From DATARH01 sp035550515 (lineage in GTDB: Bacteria; Pseudomonadota; Alphaproteobacteria; ATCC43930; CGMCC-115725), in contig DASZOZ010000125.1 of assembly GCA_035550515.1 (NCBI GenBank), forward strand, positions 1 through 13,739: a DNA stretch of 13,739 bases, read 5' to 3'. The translations under genes were made by a program, and so were the position numbers. Positions 7,729 through 13,739 of this stretch are shown one piece after another (position 1 is the first letter of the stretch; every line of letters begins with the position of its first letter). Below the pieces are notes generated by a model. The model saw only the letters and a program-made list of their open reading frames with translations. It did not search any database and was not told the DNA's origin.

Positions 7729-8406
7729 TTACGAGCGCTCGATCTCCTCGACGATCGGCCAGAATTCCTGGAACACCCTTGCGCGGTGCTCGCGCTCGGC
7801 GTCGCCGGGAGGCCGCGCGTCCGGGTGGAAGCGCTTGCTGAATTCGAGCTTGAGGCGGCGGAATTTCGCGTCGCCGGCGGCCGGCCCGCGTTCCGCGAGC
7901 CGTGCTTCCAGTGCCGTCAATTGCGCCTGCAACGAGGTGATGGTTGCGGCGTCGCGCCGCTGGCGGGCGACGAATTGCCGAAGGATCTCTTTCGCCGGCG
8001 GCACCGGGGCGGGCGGCGTTTTCGCCCGCCGTTCGAGGAGGCCGAGACGGCCGCCGGCGCCGACCGTGGCGCCGCGGGTCACCAGCCATTCCGCCAGCGT
8101 GCCGCGCTGCGCATAGGTCAGCTCGACGACGACCCCGTCGCGGTGCAGCGTGACGACGACATCCTCACGCTCCAGCGCGTCGCCGGGCATCTTTTGCCAC
8201 TGGACTTCCCATGGCGGTTCGTCCGCCGCGGCCTCTCCCAGGCAGCGCTGCAGGCGCCTGCGCTGATCGGGGTCGCAGGCGTCGAGCAGCCGGTCGCGGT
8301 CGGGCACCGACAGCGTCAGCCCCCGATGGGCGATCCGCACCGTCACTTCGGCTCGGCGAAAAAACATCATGGCGTCGGCCGCGCATGCATTGGCTGATGC
8401 GAGCAT
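7729..8406 (-). CDS. Hypothetical protein with degenerate C-terminal J-domain-like segment
   Basis: 225 residues; not recognised as a named family. The middle (about 140-175) is rich in heptad-like Leu/Ala/Gln and probably helical or coiled coil. The last 45 residues look like the second half of a DnaJ J-domain: a basic helix KFRRLKLEFSKRFHPD ending in the HPD tripeptide (H194-P195-D196), a short loop, then a helix RARVFQEFWPIVEEIE resembling J-domain helix III. Helix I of a J-domain is not evident, so this is divergent. If functional, it would stimulate DnaK-type ATPases, with residues 1-140 as a client- or site-specific module; this is inference. No signal peptide or clear membrane segment. 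ATG at 8406 preceded by AAGG four bases away; an alternative start at the double Met (residues 13-14) has no visible ribosome-binding site. Divergent from the aldolase gene. Confidence 0.75.
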   Translation of the reverse strand: MLASANACAADAMMFFRRAEVTVRIAHRGLTLSVPDRDRLLDACDPDQRRRLQRCLGEAAADEPPWEVQWQKMPGDALEREDVVVTLHRDGVVVELTYAQRGTLAEWLVTRGATVGAGGRLGLLERRAKTPPAPVPPAKEILRQFVARQRRDAATITSLQAQLTALEARLAERGPAAGDAKFRRLKLEFSKRFHPDARPPGDAEREHRARVFQEFWPIVEEIERS

Positions 8407-8458
8407 CGCGCCTTGGGTTTAAAAAACCCTAACGGCCCACCCGAAGGGAGTCCCTGTC
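8407..8458. promoter_or_regulatory. Short divergent intergenic region with AT-rich palindrome
   Basis: Only 52 bases separate the divergent J-like and aldolase genes, so both leaders and at least one promoter must overlap here or within the coding ends. It holds a perfect inverted repeat GGGTTT-AAA-AAACCC at 8415-8429, the most AT-rich spot nearby, suitable as an operator or -10 region, and the aldolase ribosome-binding site AAGGGAG (8444-8450). No convincing -35/-10 pair could be fixed for either direction. Confidence 0.4.
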
Positions 8459-9322
8459 ATGCCCGACCTGCCTCGTCTCAACCCCGCGATCCGCGCGCTC
8501 GCAAGCGGCAAGCCGGCCTTCGTCACCTTCTCGCCGGCCGAGATCGGCGCGGCGCAGTCGATCGGCGCCCAGCCCTATGACGGCGTCGTCTTCGAGATGG
8601 AGCACAACCCGTACGACATCCGGCAGCTGCGCGACTGCATGCAATACATGCTCGACCGCGCGCAGATCGTGAAATCGGGCAGCCTCGCGCCGGCGGTCGC
8701 ACCGATGGTGCGGATCCCGCCCAACGGCGGCGAGATGAACCAGTTCATCGCCAAGCAGGTGCTCGATATCGGTGTCTATGGCATTGTCTGGCCGCATGTC
8801 TCGACCGTCGACGAGGCGCGCAACGCCATCCAAGCTTGCCGCTATCCGCGGCCGCGCGAGGCCGCCTATTACGAGCCGGCCGGCCAGCGCGGCGACGCGC
8901 CGCGCACCGCCGCGCGGTATTGGGGCATCGACCAGCCGACCTATTACAAGCGCGCAGATACCTGGCCGCTCAACCCGGAAGGCGAGGTGCTGGTCGTCAT
9001 CATGTGCGAGGAAAAGCGCGCCATCCGCAACCTGCCGCAAATGCTCAAGGAGGTGCCGGGCATCGGTGTCGTGCTGATCGGCGAGGGCGACCTGTCGCAG
9101 GACATGGGCTATCCGCGCCAGTACGAGCATCCCGAGGTCGCCGCCGCGATCGACGACATCCTGGCGATCTGCAAGGACCACGACATCCCTTGCGGCCACC
9201 CGCATGTCGACGCCAACAATGTCGAAAAGCTCGTGGAGAAGGGCTTCCGCTGGCTGATGCCGGCGCCGACGCAATCCTTCACGGCGCTGCAAAAAGGCCT
9301 GGCGGCCTGCGGCCGGAAATAA
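8459..9322 (+). CDS. HpcH/HpaI aldolase/citrate lyase family protein
   Basis: 287 residues with a TIM-barrel HpcH/HpaI pattern. Seen: DGVVFEMEHN (41-50) with the conserved E/H; APMVRIPPNG with the substrate-binding Arg R85; VLDIGVYGIVWPHVSTVDEARN (from 101), the family's phosphate/metal-side motif; VVIMCEEKRAIRNL with E184/E185 at the expected metal-ligand Glu; and LIGEGDLSQDMG with D211 as the metal-ligand Asp. Known members are divalent-metal-dependent retro-aldolases splitting 2-keto-4-hydroxy acids to pyruvate plus an aldehyde, late in aromatic catabolism. The family's usual compact P-x-G-x-R-G after the RYP motif is spread out here (RYPRPREAAYYEPAGQRGD, 128-146), marking a subfamily whose substrate I cannot name. 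ATG at 8459 with a good AAGGGAG. The next gene starts 112 bases on. Confidence 0.9.
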   Translation: MPDLPRLNPAIRALASGKPAFVTFSPAEIGAAQSIGAQPYDGVVFEMEHNPYDIRQLRDCMQYMLDRAQIVKSGSLAPAVAPMVRIPPNGGEMNQFIAKQVLDIGVYGIVWPHVSTVDEARNAIQACRYPRPREAAYYEPAGQRGDAPRTAARYWGIDQPTYYKRADTWPLNPEGEVLVVIMCEEKRAIRNLPQMLKEVPGIGVVLIGEGDLSQDMGYPRQYEHPEVAAAIDDILAICKDHDIPCGHPHVDANNVEKLVEKGFRWLMPAPTQSFTALQKGLAACGRK

Positions 9323-9330
9323 CCGGGGCA

Positions 9331-9347
9331 GCCGCCCCCCGGGCGGC
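9331..9347 (+). terminator. GC-rich hairpin after the aldolase gene, possible terminator
   Basis: GCCGCCC-CCC-GGGCGGC forms a perfect 7-bp stem with a 3-base loop, starting nine bases after the aldolase stop. No T-run follows, so intrinsic termination would be weak; a transcript-end stabilising role is equally possible. Confidence 0.35.
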
Positions 9348-9351
9348 GCCG

Positions 9352-9380
9352 TTAACCAAAACCGTACACCGCTTTCTAAC
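9352..9380 (+). promoter_or_regulatory. Weak candidate promoter of the cyclase gene
   Basis: TTAACC (9352-9357) and TCTAAC (9375-9380) are 17 bases apart, each matching 4/6 of the sigma-70 consensus, in a locally AT-richer stretch between the hairpin and the cyclase start. Transcription would begin near 9387. Read by eye and weak. Confidence 0.22.
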
Positions 9381-9434
9381 CATTGCCGGTGACCCTGTAG
9401 CCCTTGGCGTGATCCCGCCTTTGGGGACAGGCGC

Positions 9435-11165
9435 GTGCGGTTCACCATCGGGACGAAAATCTTCAGTATCGCGGTAGCGCTGTTGGTCCTGATGGGGGCG
9501 GCGGCGGCGCTCAGCCTGCGGATGACGCGCACGCTCGACGGACAGCTCGTCGTCATCGACCACAATTACTTTCCGGCCTTTGTGTCGCTGGCCAGAGCCA
9601 ATGTCGACACGTTGCGCGAGGCGCTGCTGCTGCGTCGGTTGCTGGTCGACCTCGACGAGCGCAACACGGCCGGCGGCGAACCTCCCGCCGAACTGCAAAA
9701 GCGGATCGAGGAGGCGGCAAACGGCAGCGATGCGGCGCTCGTCGCGGCGCGCAAGAACATCAACGAGCAGATTACCGACTGGCTCAGCTTTGACGACGAT
9801 GTCGCGCTGGCGCGGCTCGACACCCAGGTCGAGTTCCTGCAGGAAGAACGCCTGAAATACGCGGCGCTGGCGGAAAAAATCCGTTCCGCTTTTGGCGCAC
9901 GGCAACTCGGCGATGCGTTCCGGCTGTTGCGCGAGCTCGAAGACCGGACCGACGACCTCGTTCGCCGGATGGACGCGTATCGAAGCTCCATGCGGCAGAT
10001 CGCCCGCGACGCCATCGGCGGTACGCGCGCCTACCAGCAGCGTCTGGTCGAGATCAGCACCGCGCTGCTGGTCCTCGCGGGGCTGCTTGGCCTTCTGGTG
10101 GCGGGCGGGGTGACGATGGGGCTGGTGCGCCCGGTCCGCCGCCTGCTGCACGGCACCGAGGCGGTCGAGCAGGGGATGCTCGACACGGTCGTTCCGGTGA
10201 CCTCGCGCGACGAGATCGGCCAGCTCACCAGGTCGTTCAACTCCATGGTCGGGGAGTTGCGCATCAAGGAGAAGATCCGCGACACCTTCGGCAAATATGT
10301 CGATCCGCGCATCGTCGCCGGGCTCATCGAGCGGCCGGAGCTGACCGACCCGCGGGGCGCGCGGCGTGAAATGACCATCCTGTTCTGCGACATGCAGGGC
10401 TTTACCAGCTTCAGCGAGGAGATGACGGCGGTCGGGCTGGTCAATGTCCTCAATCGCTATCTGACCGTGTTGTCCGAGCCGGTGCGCCGCAACAACGGCA
10501 TCATCGACAAGTATATCGGCGACGCGGTGATGGCGTTCTGGGGCCCGCCCTTCGCGCCGGCGGAAGACCAGGCGCGGCTCGCCTGCCTAGCGGCGCTGGA
10601 GCAGCTCGCCGCTTTGCCCGGCTTCCAGGACGAGCTGCCCGAATTGACCGGCGTGCGCCGCGGCTTTCCGCAGGTCCGGATGCGCGTCGGCATCGCCACT
10701 GGCGATGTGGTGGTGGGCAATATCGGCTCCGAGCAGATCCGCAACTACACCGTCATCGGCGACACGGTGAACACCGCCTCACGGCTCGAAGGCGCGAGCA
10801 AGGCCTACGGGACGCGCATCCTGATCGGCGAGCGCACCCGGGAACTCGCCGCCGACGCCATCGAGGTGCGCGAGATCGACTCGGTGCTCGTCGTCGGCAA
10901 GCACCGCCCGGAACGGATCTTCGAGCTGCTCGGACGGAAGGGGCAGGTGCCGGTCGACCGCCTCGAGCTGCGCGATACCTTTGCCGCGGCGCTCGCCGAC
11001 TATCGCGATCGCAACTGGGACCGCGCCGGCAAGGGCTTCCGCGATTGCCTGACAATCGTCCCCGACGACACGGCGAGCCAGGTCTTCCTCGACCGTATCG
11101 CCCAGTTCCGCGCCGAAGCCCCGGCCGAGGATTGGGACGGCGTCTGGGCGCTGCACGCGAAGTAG
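9435..11165 (+). CDS. Membrane-bound HAMP-domain class III adenylate cyclase
   Basis: 576 residues from a GTG start with GGGGA seven bases before it. Order: TM1 (about 9-28), a largely helical periplasmic sensor of about 175 residues (29-205) with no named domain I recognise, TM2 (about 208-230), HAMP (231-283, DEIGQLTRSFNSM), and a cyclase homology domain (about 310-495). Metal ligands D319 (ILFCDMQGFTSF) and D363 (YIGDAVMAFWG) are present, as are transition-state residues N446 and R450 (GDTVNTASR). Purine-selecting residues are K359 and T439 (NYTVIGD), the Lys/Thr pair typical of class IIIb adenylate cyclases, so cAMP rather than cGMP is expected. A C-terminal tail (about 505-576), with a TPR-like helix pair and ending DWDGVWALHAK, resembles tails of other alphaproteobacterial cyclases. 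It would convert a periplasmic signal into cAMP. Convergent with the exopolysaccharide operon. Confidence 0.93.
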   Translation: MRFTIGTKIFSIAVALLVLMGAAAALSLRMTRTLDGQLVVIDHNYFPAFVSLARANVDTLREALLLRRLLVDLDERNTAGGEPPAELQKRIEEAANGSDAALVAARKNINEQITDWLSFDDDVALARLDTQVEFLQEERLKYAALAEKIRSAFGARQLGDAFRLLRELEDRTDDLVRRMDAYRSSMRQIARDAIGGTRAYQQRLVEISTALLVLAGLLGLLVAGGVTMGLVRPVRRLLHGTEAVEQGMLDTVVPVTSRDEIGQLTRSFNSMVGELRIKEKIRDTFGKYVDPRIVAGLIERPELTDPRGARREMTILFCDMQGFTSFSEEMTAVGLVNVLNRYLTVLSEPVRRNNGIIDKYIGDAVMAFWGPPFAPAEDQARLACLAALEQLAALPGFQDELPELTGVRRGFPQVRMRVGIATGDVVVGNIGSEQIRNYTVIGDTVNTASRLEGASKAYGTRILIGERTRELAADAIEVREIDSVLVVGKHRPERIFELLGRKGQVPVDRLELRDTFAAALADYRDRNWDRAGKGFRDCLTIVPDDTASQVFLDRIAQFRAEAPAEDWDGVWALHAK

Positions 11166-11193
11166 CGGCGATCCGAAGGACGCCGCGGTGCCG

Positions 11194-12621
11194 TTACCGT
11201 CCCGGCCGGTGCAGGGCGACCGAGGCGACGACCGGCAGCCCGACGATGCGTTCGACGCTCTCAACCGTGATCAGCGTCTCGCGGAACACCAGCAGGTAGA
11301 GCAGCACGCCCGAGGCGCCGACGATGCCGATCAGGATGCCGGCGAGCGCGAACGGCAGATGCCGCGGCCCGGCCGGCCGGGCCGGCGCGTCGGGGCGCTG
11401 GACGATGCTGACGCTGACCACCTGCTCGCGGTCGAGGTCCTCGTTCATCCGCGCTTCCTCGTAGCGCGTGCGATAGGTATGCACGAGTTCCTCGAGGACC
11501 CGCCGCTCGCGTTCGAGATCGGCGATCGCCGTCCCGCCTTCCGACAGCTCGCGCAGCCGCTCGTCGATCGACTGCGCCTCCTTTTCCCGCAGCGCGATCT
11601 GCTGGTCGAGCGGCGCGGCGTCGGCCATCGCGCGGTTGAGCGCGACGACCATGTCGTCATAGGCGGTGTTGCGCTGCGACCATTCCTTGTGGTTGATCGG
11701 GTCGGTGCGGGTGACGAATTCGCGCAGCTTGGCGATTTCCGCTTCGGTGTCCTGCAGCGGCTTTACGTCGCCGACATAGCGCTGTTTGAGCTGCTGCTGC
11801 TTGACCTGGAGGTCGAGCAGCCGTGCCTTGGCCTGCTCGACGACATCGGACTGCGCCGACCCCGCCGGGATCAGCGCCGGCGTCGTTTTGATCCGGCTGG
11901 TGAGAAAGTCGATCCGCCGGTGCGCATCGATCGACTGGCTCTTCAGCTGGCTGATCATCGAATTCGTCGCGGCGCGGTCGTCGAGCAGCTTGGCGCGCTG
12001 CGAATCCACATCGAACAGCGATTTCTGGTTGCGGATATCGGCCTCTTTCTTGATCACCGCGTCGAGCTGGTCCTGGTATTGCTGGGTCTGCTGTTCGAGG
12101 AACTTGTAGCGCGGGTCGGCGAACATCTCCGCGTGCTTCTGCTGGTACAGCTCGACCACCGCATTGAGCGCGGCGACCGCGACATCGTGGTTGGCGTTCT
12201 TGTAGCTGGCGTCGATGACATCGGTCTGTTCGACCGCCGACGCCTTGAAATCGCCCTGGAAGCTACGGATCGCCGCGTCGGCGTTGGCGGCGCCGGGATA
12301 GAGCTTTTGCGCGCCGATCTTGTTGACCACGCCCTCGACCAGGTCGCGGCTGGTCATGATCTGGATTTCCGAATTGACGATTTCGAGCTTGGTCGTGCTC
12401 GGCACGCTGGCGATCGGCTGGTTGGGGTCGGAGCGCGTCTGGAACTCGCGGCCGGTCTTGACCAGCAGCCGGGTCGTCGCCTCGTAATACGGCGTCAGCA
12501 TAAACGAATAGCCGATCACTGCCGCGCACAGCACGACAAAGACGGTGGCGAGCTTGGCCTTCTCCTTGAACAGGATGCTCAACAGCTCGCGGCTGGTCAG
12601 GTCATATGGGTTGCCGGCCAT
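11194..12621 (-). CDS. Wzz/GumC-type polysaccharide co-polymerase, kinase-less
   Basis: 475 residues. N-terminal Wzz domain with TM1 (about 24-42) followed by TPYYEATTRLLVKTGREF, typical of exopolysaccharide chain-length/transport proteins. Long periplasmic coiled coil (about 170-400, e.g. REKEAQSIDERLRELSEGG). Pro-rich RPDAPARPAGPR (409-420) before TM2 (about 422-446). Known role: an inner-membrane oligomer controlling chain length and coupling polymerisation to the outer-membrane export channel. The protein stops after a short cytoplasmic tail (VESVERIVGLPVVASV), which is the linker that in PCP-2a proteins leads into a BY-kinase; no Walker A or tyrosine cluster follows. Any kinase must be a separate gene outside the window or absent. 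Second gene of a minus-strand operon, 49 bases after the Wza-type gene. Ribosome-binding site weak. Confidence 0.9.
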   Translation of the reverse strand: MAGNPYDLTSRELLSILFKEKAKLATVFVVLCAAVIGYSFMLTPYYEATTRLLVKTGREFQTRSDPNQPIASVPSTTKLEIVNSEIQIMTSRDLVEGVVNKIGAQKLYPGAANADAAIRSFQGDFKASAVEQTDVIDASYKNANHDVAVAALNAVVELYQQKHAEMFADPRYKFLEQQTQQYQDQLDAVIKKEADIRNQKSLFDVDSQRAKLLDDRAATNSMISQLKSQSIDAHRRIDFLTSRIKTTPALIPAGSAQSDVVEQAKARLLDLQVKQQQLKQRYVGDVKPLQDTEAEIAKLREFVTRTDPINHKEWSQRNTAYDDMVVALNRAMADAAPLDQQIALREKEAQSIDERLRELSEGGTAIADLERERRVLEELVHTYRTRYEEARMNEDLDREQVVSVSIVQRPDAPARPAGPRHLPFALAGILIGIVGASGVLLYLLVFRETLITVESVERIVGLPVVASVALHRPGR

Positions 12622-12670
12622 CGGGGGTTCCGGTTCAGCGGCGGGATTGGTAGGGCGTCACGGTTAACGA

Positions 12671-13348
12671 TTACTGAATCGTGTAGCTGACGTAGAACGG
12701 CACGTTCTTGAGGTAATTGGCGAGGAAGTCGCTGATCGAGCCGATCGCGCCGGCCGGCACGTAAACCACGTCGTAGGTGCTGAGCAGCGGGTCCTCGCCG
12801 CTCGCGCCGGCGTAATTGCCCAGCGCCACCTGGTAGTAGTGCACCACCCCGTCCGGCGTCCGGCGCAGCACCAGCACCGACCCGGTCTGCGCCCCGGATT
12901 TGACGCCGCCCGCCTGGGCGACCGCGCGCGATACGGTGAGCGGCACGTCGCTGCGCACCAGCCCGGGATTGGCGACCCAGCCGTCGACGAAGATCTGCTC
13001 CGGCGCGTAGGTGCGCATGGTGATGTTGACCTGCGGGTCCTTCAGCACCTTGGCGTAGCGCTCGTTGAGCAGTTTGGTGGCCTCGGCGACGGTCAGCCCG
13101 CCCACCGCCACCGTATTGACGAGCTGCAGCGACAGCCTGCCGTCCGGCCCGACCAGCACCCGGTCGTTGAGGTCGGGGTAGAACGGAAAGCGCACCTCGA
13201 ATTCGTCCCCCGGCGCCAGCACGTGCTCGGAGGTCAGCGGCACGCCGCCGGGCACCGCTTCGGCCGTCAGTTTCGGCGCCGCCGGCGTGCATGCGGCCAA
13301 CGGTCCGAGCAACAGGCCGGCGATCACGGCCAGCCACACAATCCTCAC
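12671..13348 (-). CDS. Wza-type polysaccharide export outer-membrane lipoprotein
   Basis: 225 residues from a GTG at 13346-13348 with AGGGGAG (13356-13362) seven bases upstream. Lipoprotein signal: MRIVWLAVIAGLLLGPLAAC, lipobox LAAC with lipidated C20. Poly_export domain (about 40-115: HVLAPGDEFEVRF, VGPDGRLSLQL, LTVAEATKLLNERYAKVL) followed by one SLBB domain (about 116-170: EQIFVDGWVANPGLV, LTVSRAVAQAGGV). Much shorter than E. coli Wza (379 residues), with a single SLBB repeat and a short C-terminal helix, as in minimal export proteins of many alphaproteobacteria. Known role: periplasmic and outer-membrane part of the capsule/exopolysaccharide channel, partnered with the Wzz-type protein encoded next. 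The frame stays open upstream to 13642 through the inverted repeat, but that stretch has no homology and would bury the signal peptide. Confidence 0.9.
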   Translation of the reverse strand: MRIVWLAVIAGLLLGPLAACTPAAPKLTAEAVPGGVPLTSEHVLAPGDEFEVRFPFYPDLNDRVLVGPDGRLSLQLVNTVAVGGLTVAEATKLLNERYAKVLKDPQVNITMRTYAPEQIFVDGWVANPGLVRSDVPLTVSRAVAQAGGVKSGAQTGSVLVLRRTPDGVVHYYQVALGNYAGASGEDPLLSTYDVVYVPAGAIGSISDFLANYLKNVPFYVSYTIQ

Positions 13349-13367
13349 CCTGGGGCTCCCCTGCGCT

Positions 13368-13739
13368 CCGGGTTGGAAACGGCAAACACGGCCAGTTTTC
13401 GCGAAGCACAAATGCCGCCGCAAGCGTCTTGGTCGAATGCACGGTCGGACGTGGTTTAGCGTAGTCGACCGCGTCGACAGGTAGGCAAGATAAGGCGAAT
13501 CGCCATTTTGGCATCGTCCCGGCGAAAGCCGGGACCCACTTGTCGGCTGTCCATGGCGGCTGATCCGTGGGTCCCGGCTTTGGCCGGGACGACACCAGAA
13601 ATGGCGATTCGCCTTATCTTGCCTACCGATCGATGCGGTCAACTACGCTAAACCACGTCCGACCGTGCATTCGACCAAGACGCTTGCGGCGGCCTTTGCG
13701 CTTCGCGAAAACTGGCCGCGTTTGCCGTTTCCAACCCGG
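13368..13739. repeat. Large near-perfect inverted repeat upstream of the exopolysaccharide export operon
   Basis: Left arm 13368-13539 (172 bases) is the reverse complement of right arm 13567-13739 (173 bases) with 10 mismatches and one 1-base gap counted by eye (about 94% identity) around a 27-base centre (13540-13566). The longest perfect block is 52 bases (13414-13465 with 13642-13693), and a second runs 29 bases (13480-13508). Mismatches sit at 13388, 13408, 13413, 13466, 13473, 13478 and 13479, plus three next to the core. The right arm reaches the window's last base, so the true length is unknown. The left arm ends, as far as can be compared, five bases from the ribosome-binding site of the export lipoprotein gene. 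It could be an inverted duplication of the operon's leader or a MITE-like element; no transposase is seen. Confidence 0.92.
13516..13590. repeat. Palindromic GAAA-tetraloop repeat, paired copies (copy 3), nested in the large inverted repeat
   Basis: GTCCCGGCGAAAGCCGGGAC (13516-13535) is an 8-bp stem with a GAAA tetraloop. The inverted partner is at 13571-13590, whose reverse complement has CAAA in place of GAAA. Both are followed inward by CCAC. This is the centre of the large inverted repeat and has the same organisation as 519-590. The flanks read GGCGAATCGCC on the left and GGCGATTCGCC on the right; because this 11-mer is nearly self-complementary, it could be either part of the arms or a duplicated target. 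Confidence 0.8.

Larger units (their letters stand above)
13349..13739. other. Gene-free region upstream of the export operon
   Basis: 391 bases with no credible gene; frames open here are translations of an inverted repeat. It holds the ribosome-binding site of the export lipoprotein gene (13356-13362), then the large inverted repeat occupying everything from 13368 to the window end. The promoter of the export operon must lie in the left arm or at its centre, but I could not fix a convincing -35/-10 pair. Confidence 0.7.

Noticed and set aside
8446..8456. AGGGA-G-TCCCT palindrome overlapping the aldolase ribosome-binding site
   Set aside because: A one-base loop cannot close as a hairpin, and the match is short enough to be chance; not a supported riboregulator.
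11165..11186. Small hairpin (GCGGCG/CGCCGC, 6-bp stem) between the convergent cyclase and Wzz-type genes
   Set aside because: Short stem with a 10-base loop, no T-tract, and expected often in sequence of this GC content; not called as a terminator.
11188..12690. 500-codon plus-strand frame opposite the Wzz-type gene
   Set aside because: Antisense shadow; the minus-strand frame has TM segments, a coiled coil and the Wzz signature.
13349..13642. N-terminal extension of the export lipoprotein through the inverted repeat
   Set aside because: The extension has no homology, would place a lipoprotein signal peptide internally, and a GTG with an excellent AGGGGAG lies at the expected place.
13368..13739. 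Invertible promoter switch (site-specific recombination between the arms)
   Set aside because: Inverting only a 27-base centre between arms of this length would barely change either side, and no invertase gene is present; a duplicated leader or MITE-like element fits better.
1..13739. CRISPR array, tRNA/rRNA, insertion sequence or phage gene
   Set aside because: Both strands were scanned by eye and no regularly spaced direct repeats, tRNA-like cloverleaf ends, transposase motifs or phage proteins were found.

Overview
The window is GC-rich, with strong G/C at third codon positions, and looks like a chromosomal stretch of a metabolically versatile Alphaproteobacterium. Three things point there: catabolic genes of the LigB, phthalate-type Rieske and HyuA/HyuB families; a periplasmic class III cyclase with the C-terminal tail usual in that class; and short palindromic repeats of a type I recall as common in alphaproteobacterial genomes (memory, not a search). 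No genus is claimed. I see no rRNA, tRNA, CRISPR array, transposase or phage gene.

Layout. 2-484 (+) is the 3' part of a class III (LigB-type) extradiol ring-cleavage dioxygenase. After a palindromic repeat comes 619-1929 (+), a Rieske oxygenase of the phthalate dioxygenase type. Convergent to it, four bases away, is a minus-strand pair: hyuB (5903-4137) then hyuA (4024-1934), with a cluster of palindromes between them. Divergent from hyuB is a secreted family-5 ABC substrate-binding protein (6114-7715, +). 8406-7729 (-) is an unrecognised protein ending in a degenerate J-domain-like segment with an HPD motif. Divergent from it is an HpcH/HpaI-type aldolase (8459-9322, +). 9435-11165 (+) is a membrane-bound HAMP/class III adenylate cyclase. 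Convergent to that is a two-gene exopolysaccharide export operon on the minus strand: an outer-membrane Wza-type lipoprotein (13348-12671) followed by a Wzz/GumC-type inner-membrane protein (12621-11194) that lacks the tyrosine-kinase domain.

How it fits together. The left two thirds reads as a catabolic neighbourhood: solute binding at the periplasm, ring oxidation (Rieske), ring opening (LigB-type), an ATP-dependent HyuA/HyuB hydrolase or carboxylase, and a retro-aldolase giving pyruvate-like products. Whether all serve one substrate cannot be told from sequence; permeases, the Rieske reductase and regulators are absent. The right third combines cAMP signalling with exopolysaccharide export.

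The most unusual structure is non-coding. From 13368 to the window end lies a near-perfect inverted repeat: arms of 172 and 173 bases, 10 mismatches and one gap by eye, and a 27-base centre. Its left arm stops five bases short of the ribosome-binding site of the export lipoprotein gene, and its right arm runs off the window. A GAAA-tetraloop palindrome nested at its centre belongs to a family also found at 519-590 and, as a damaged single copy, at 5950-5969.
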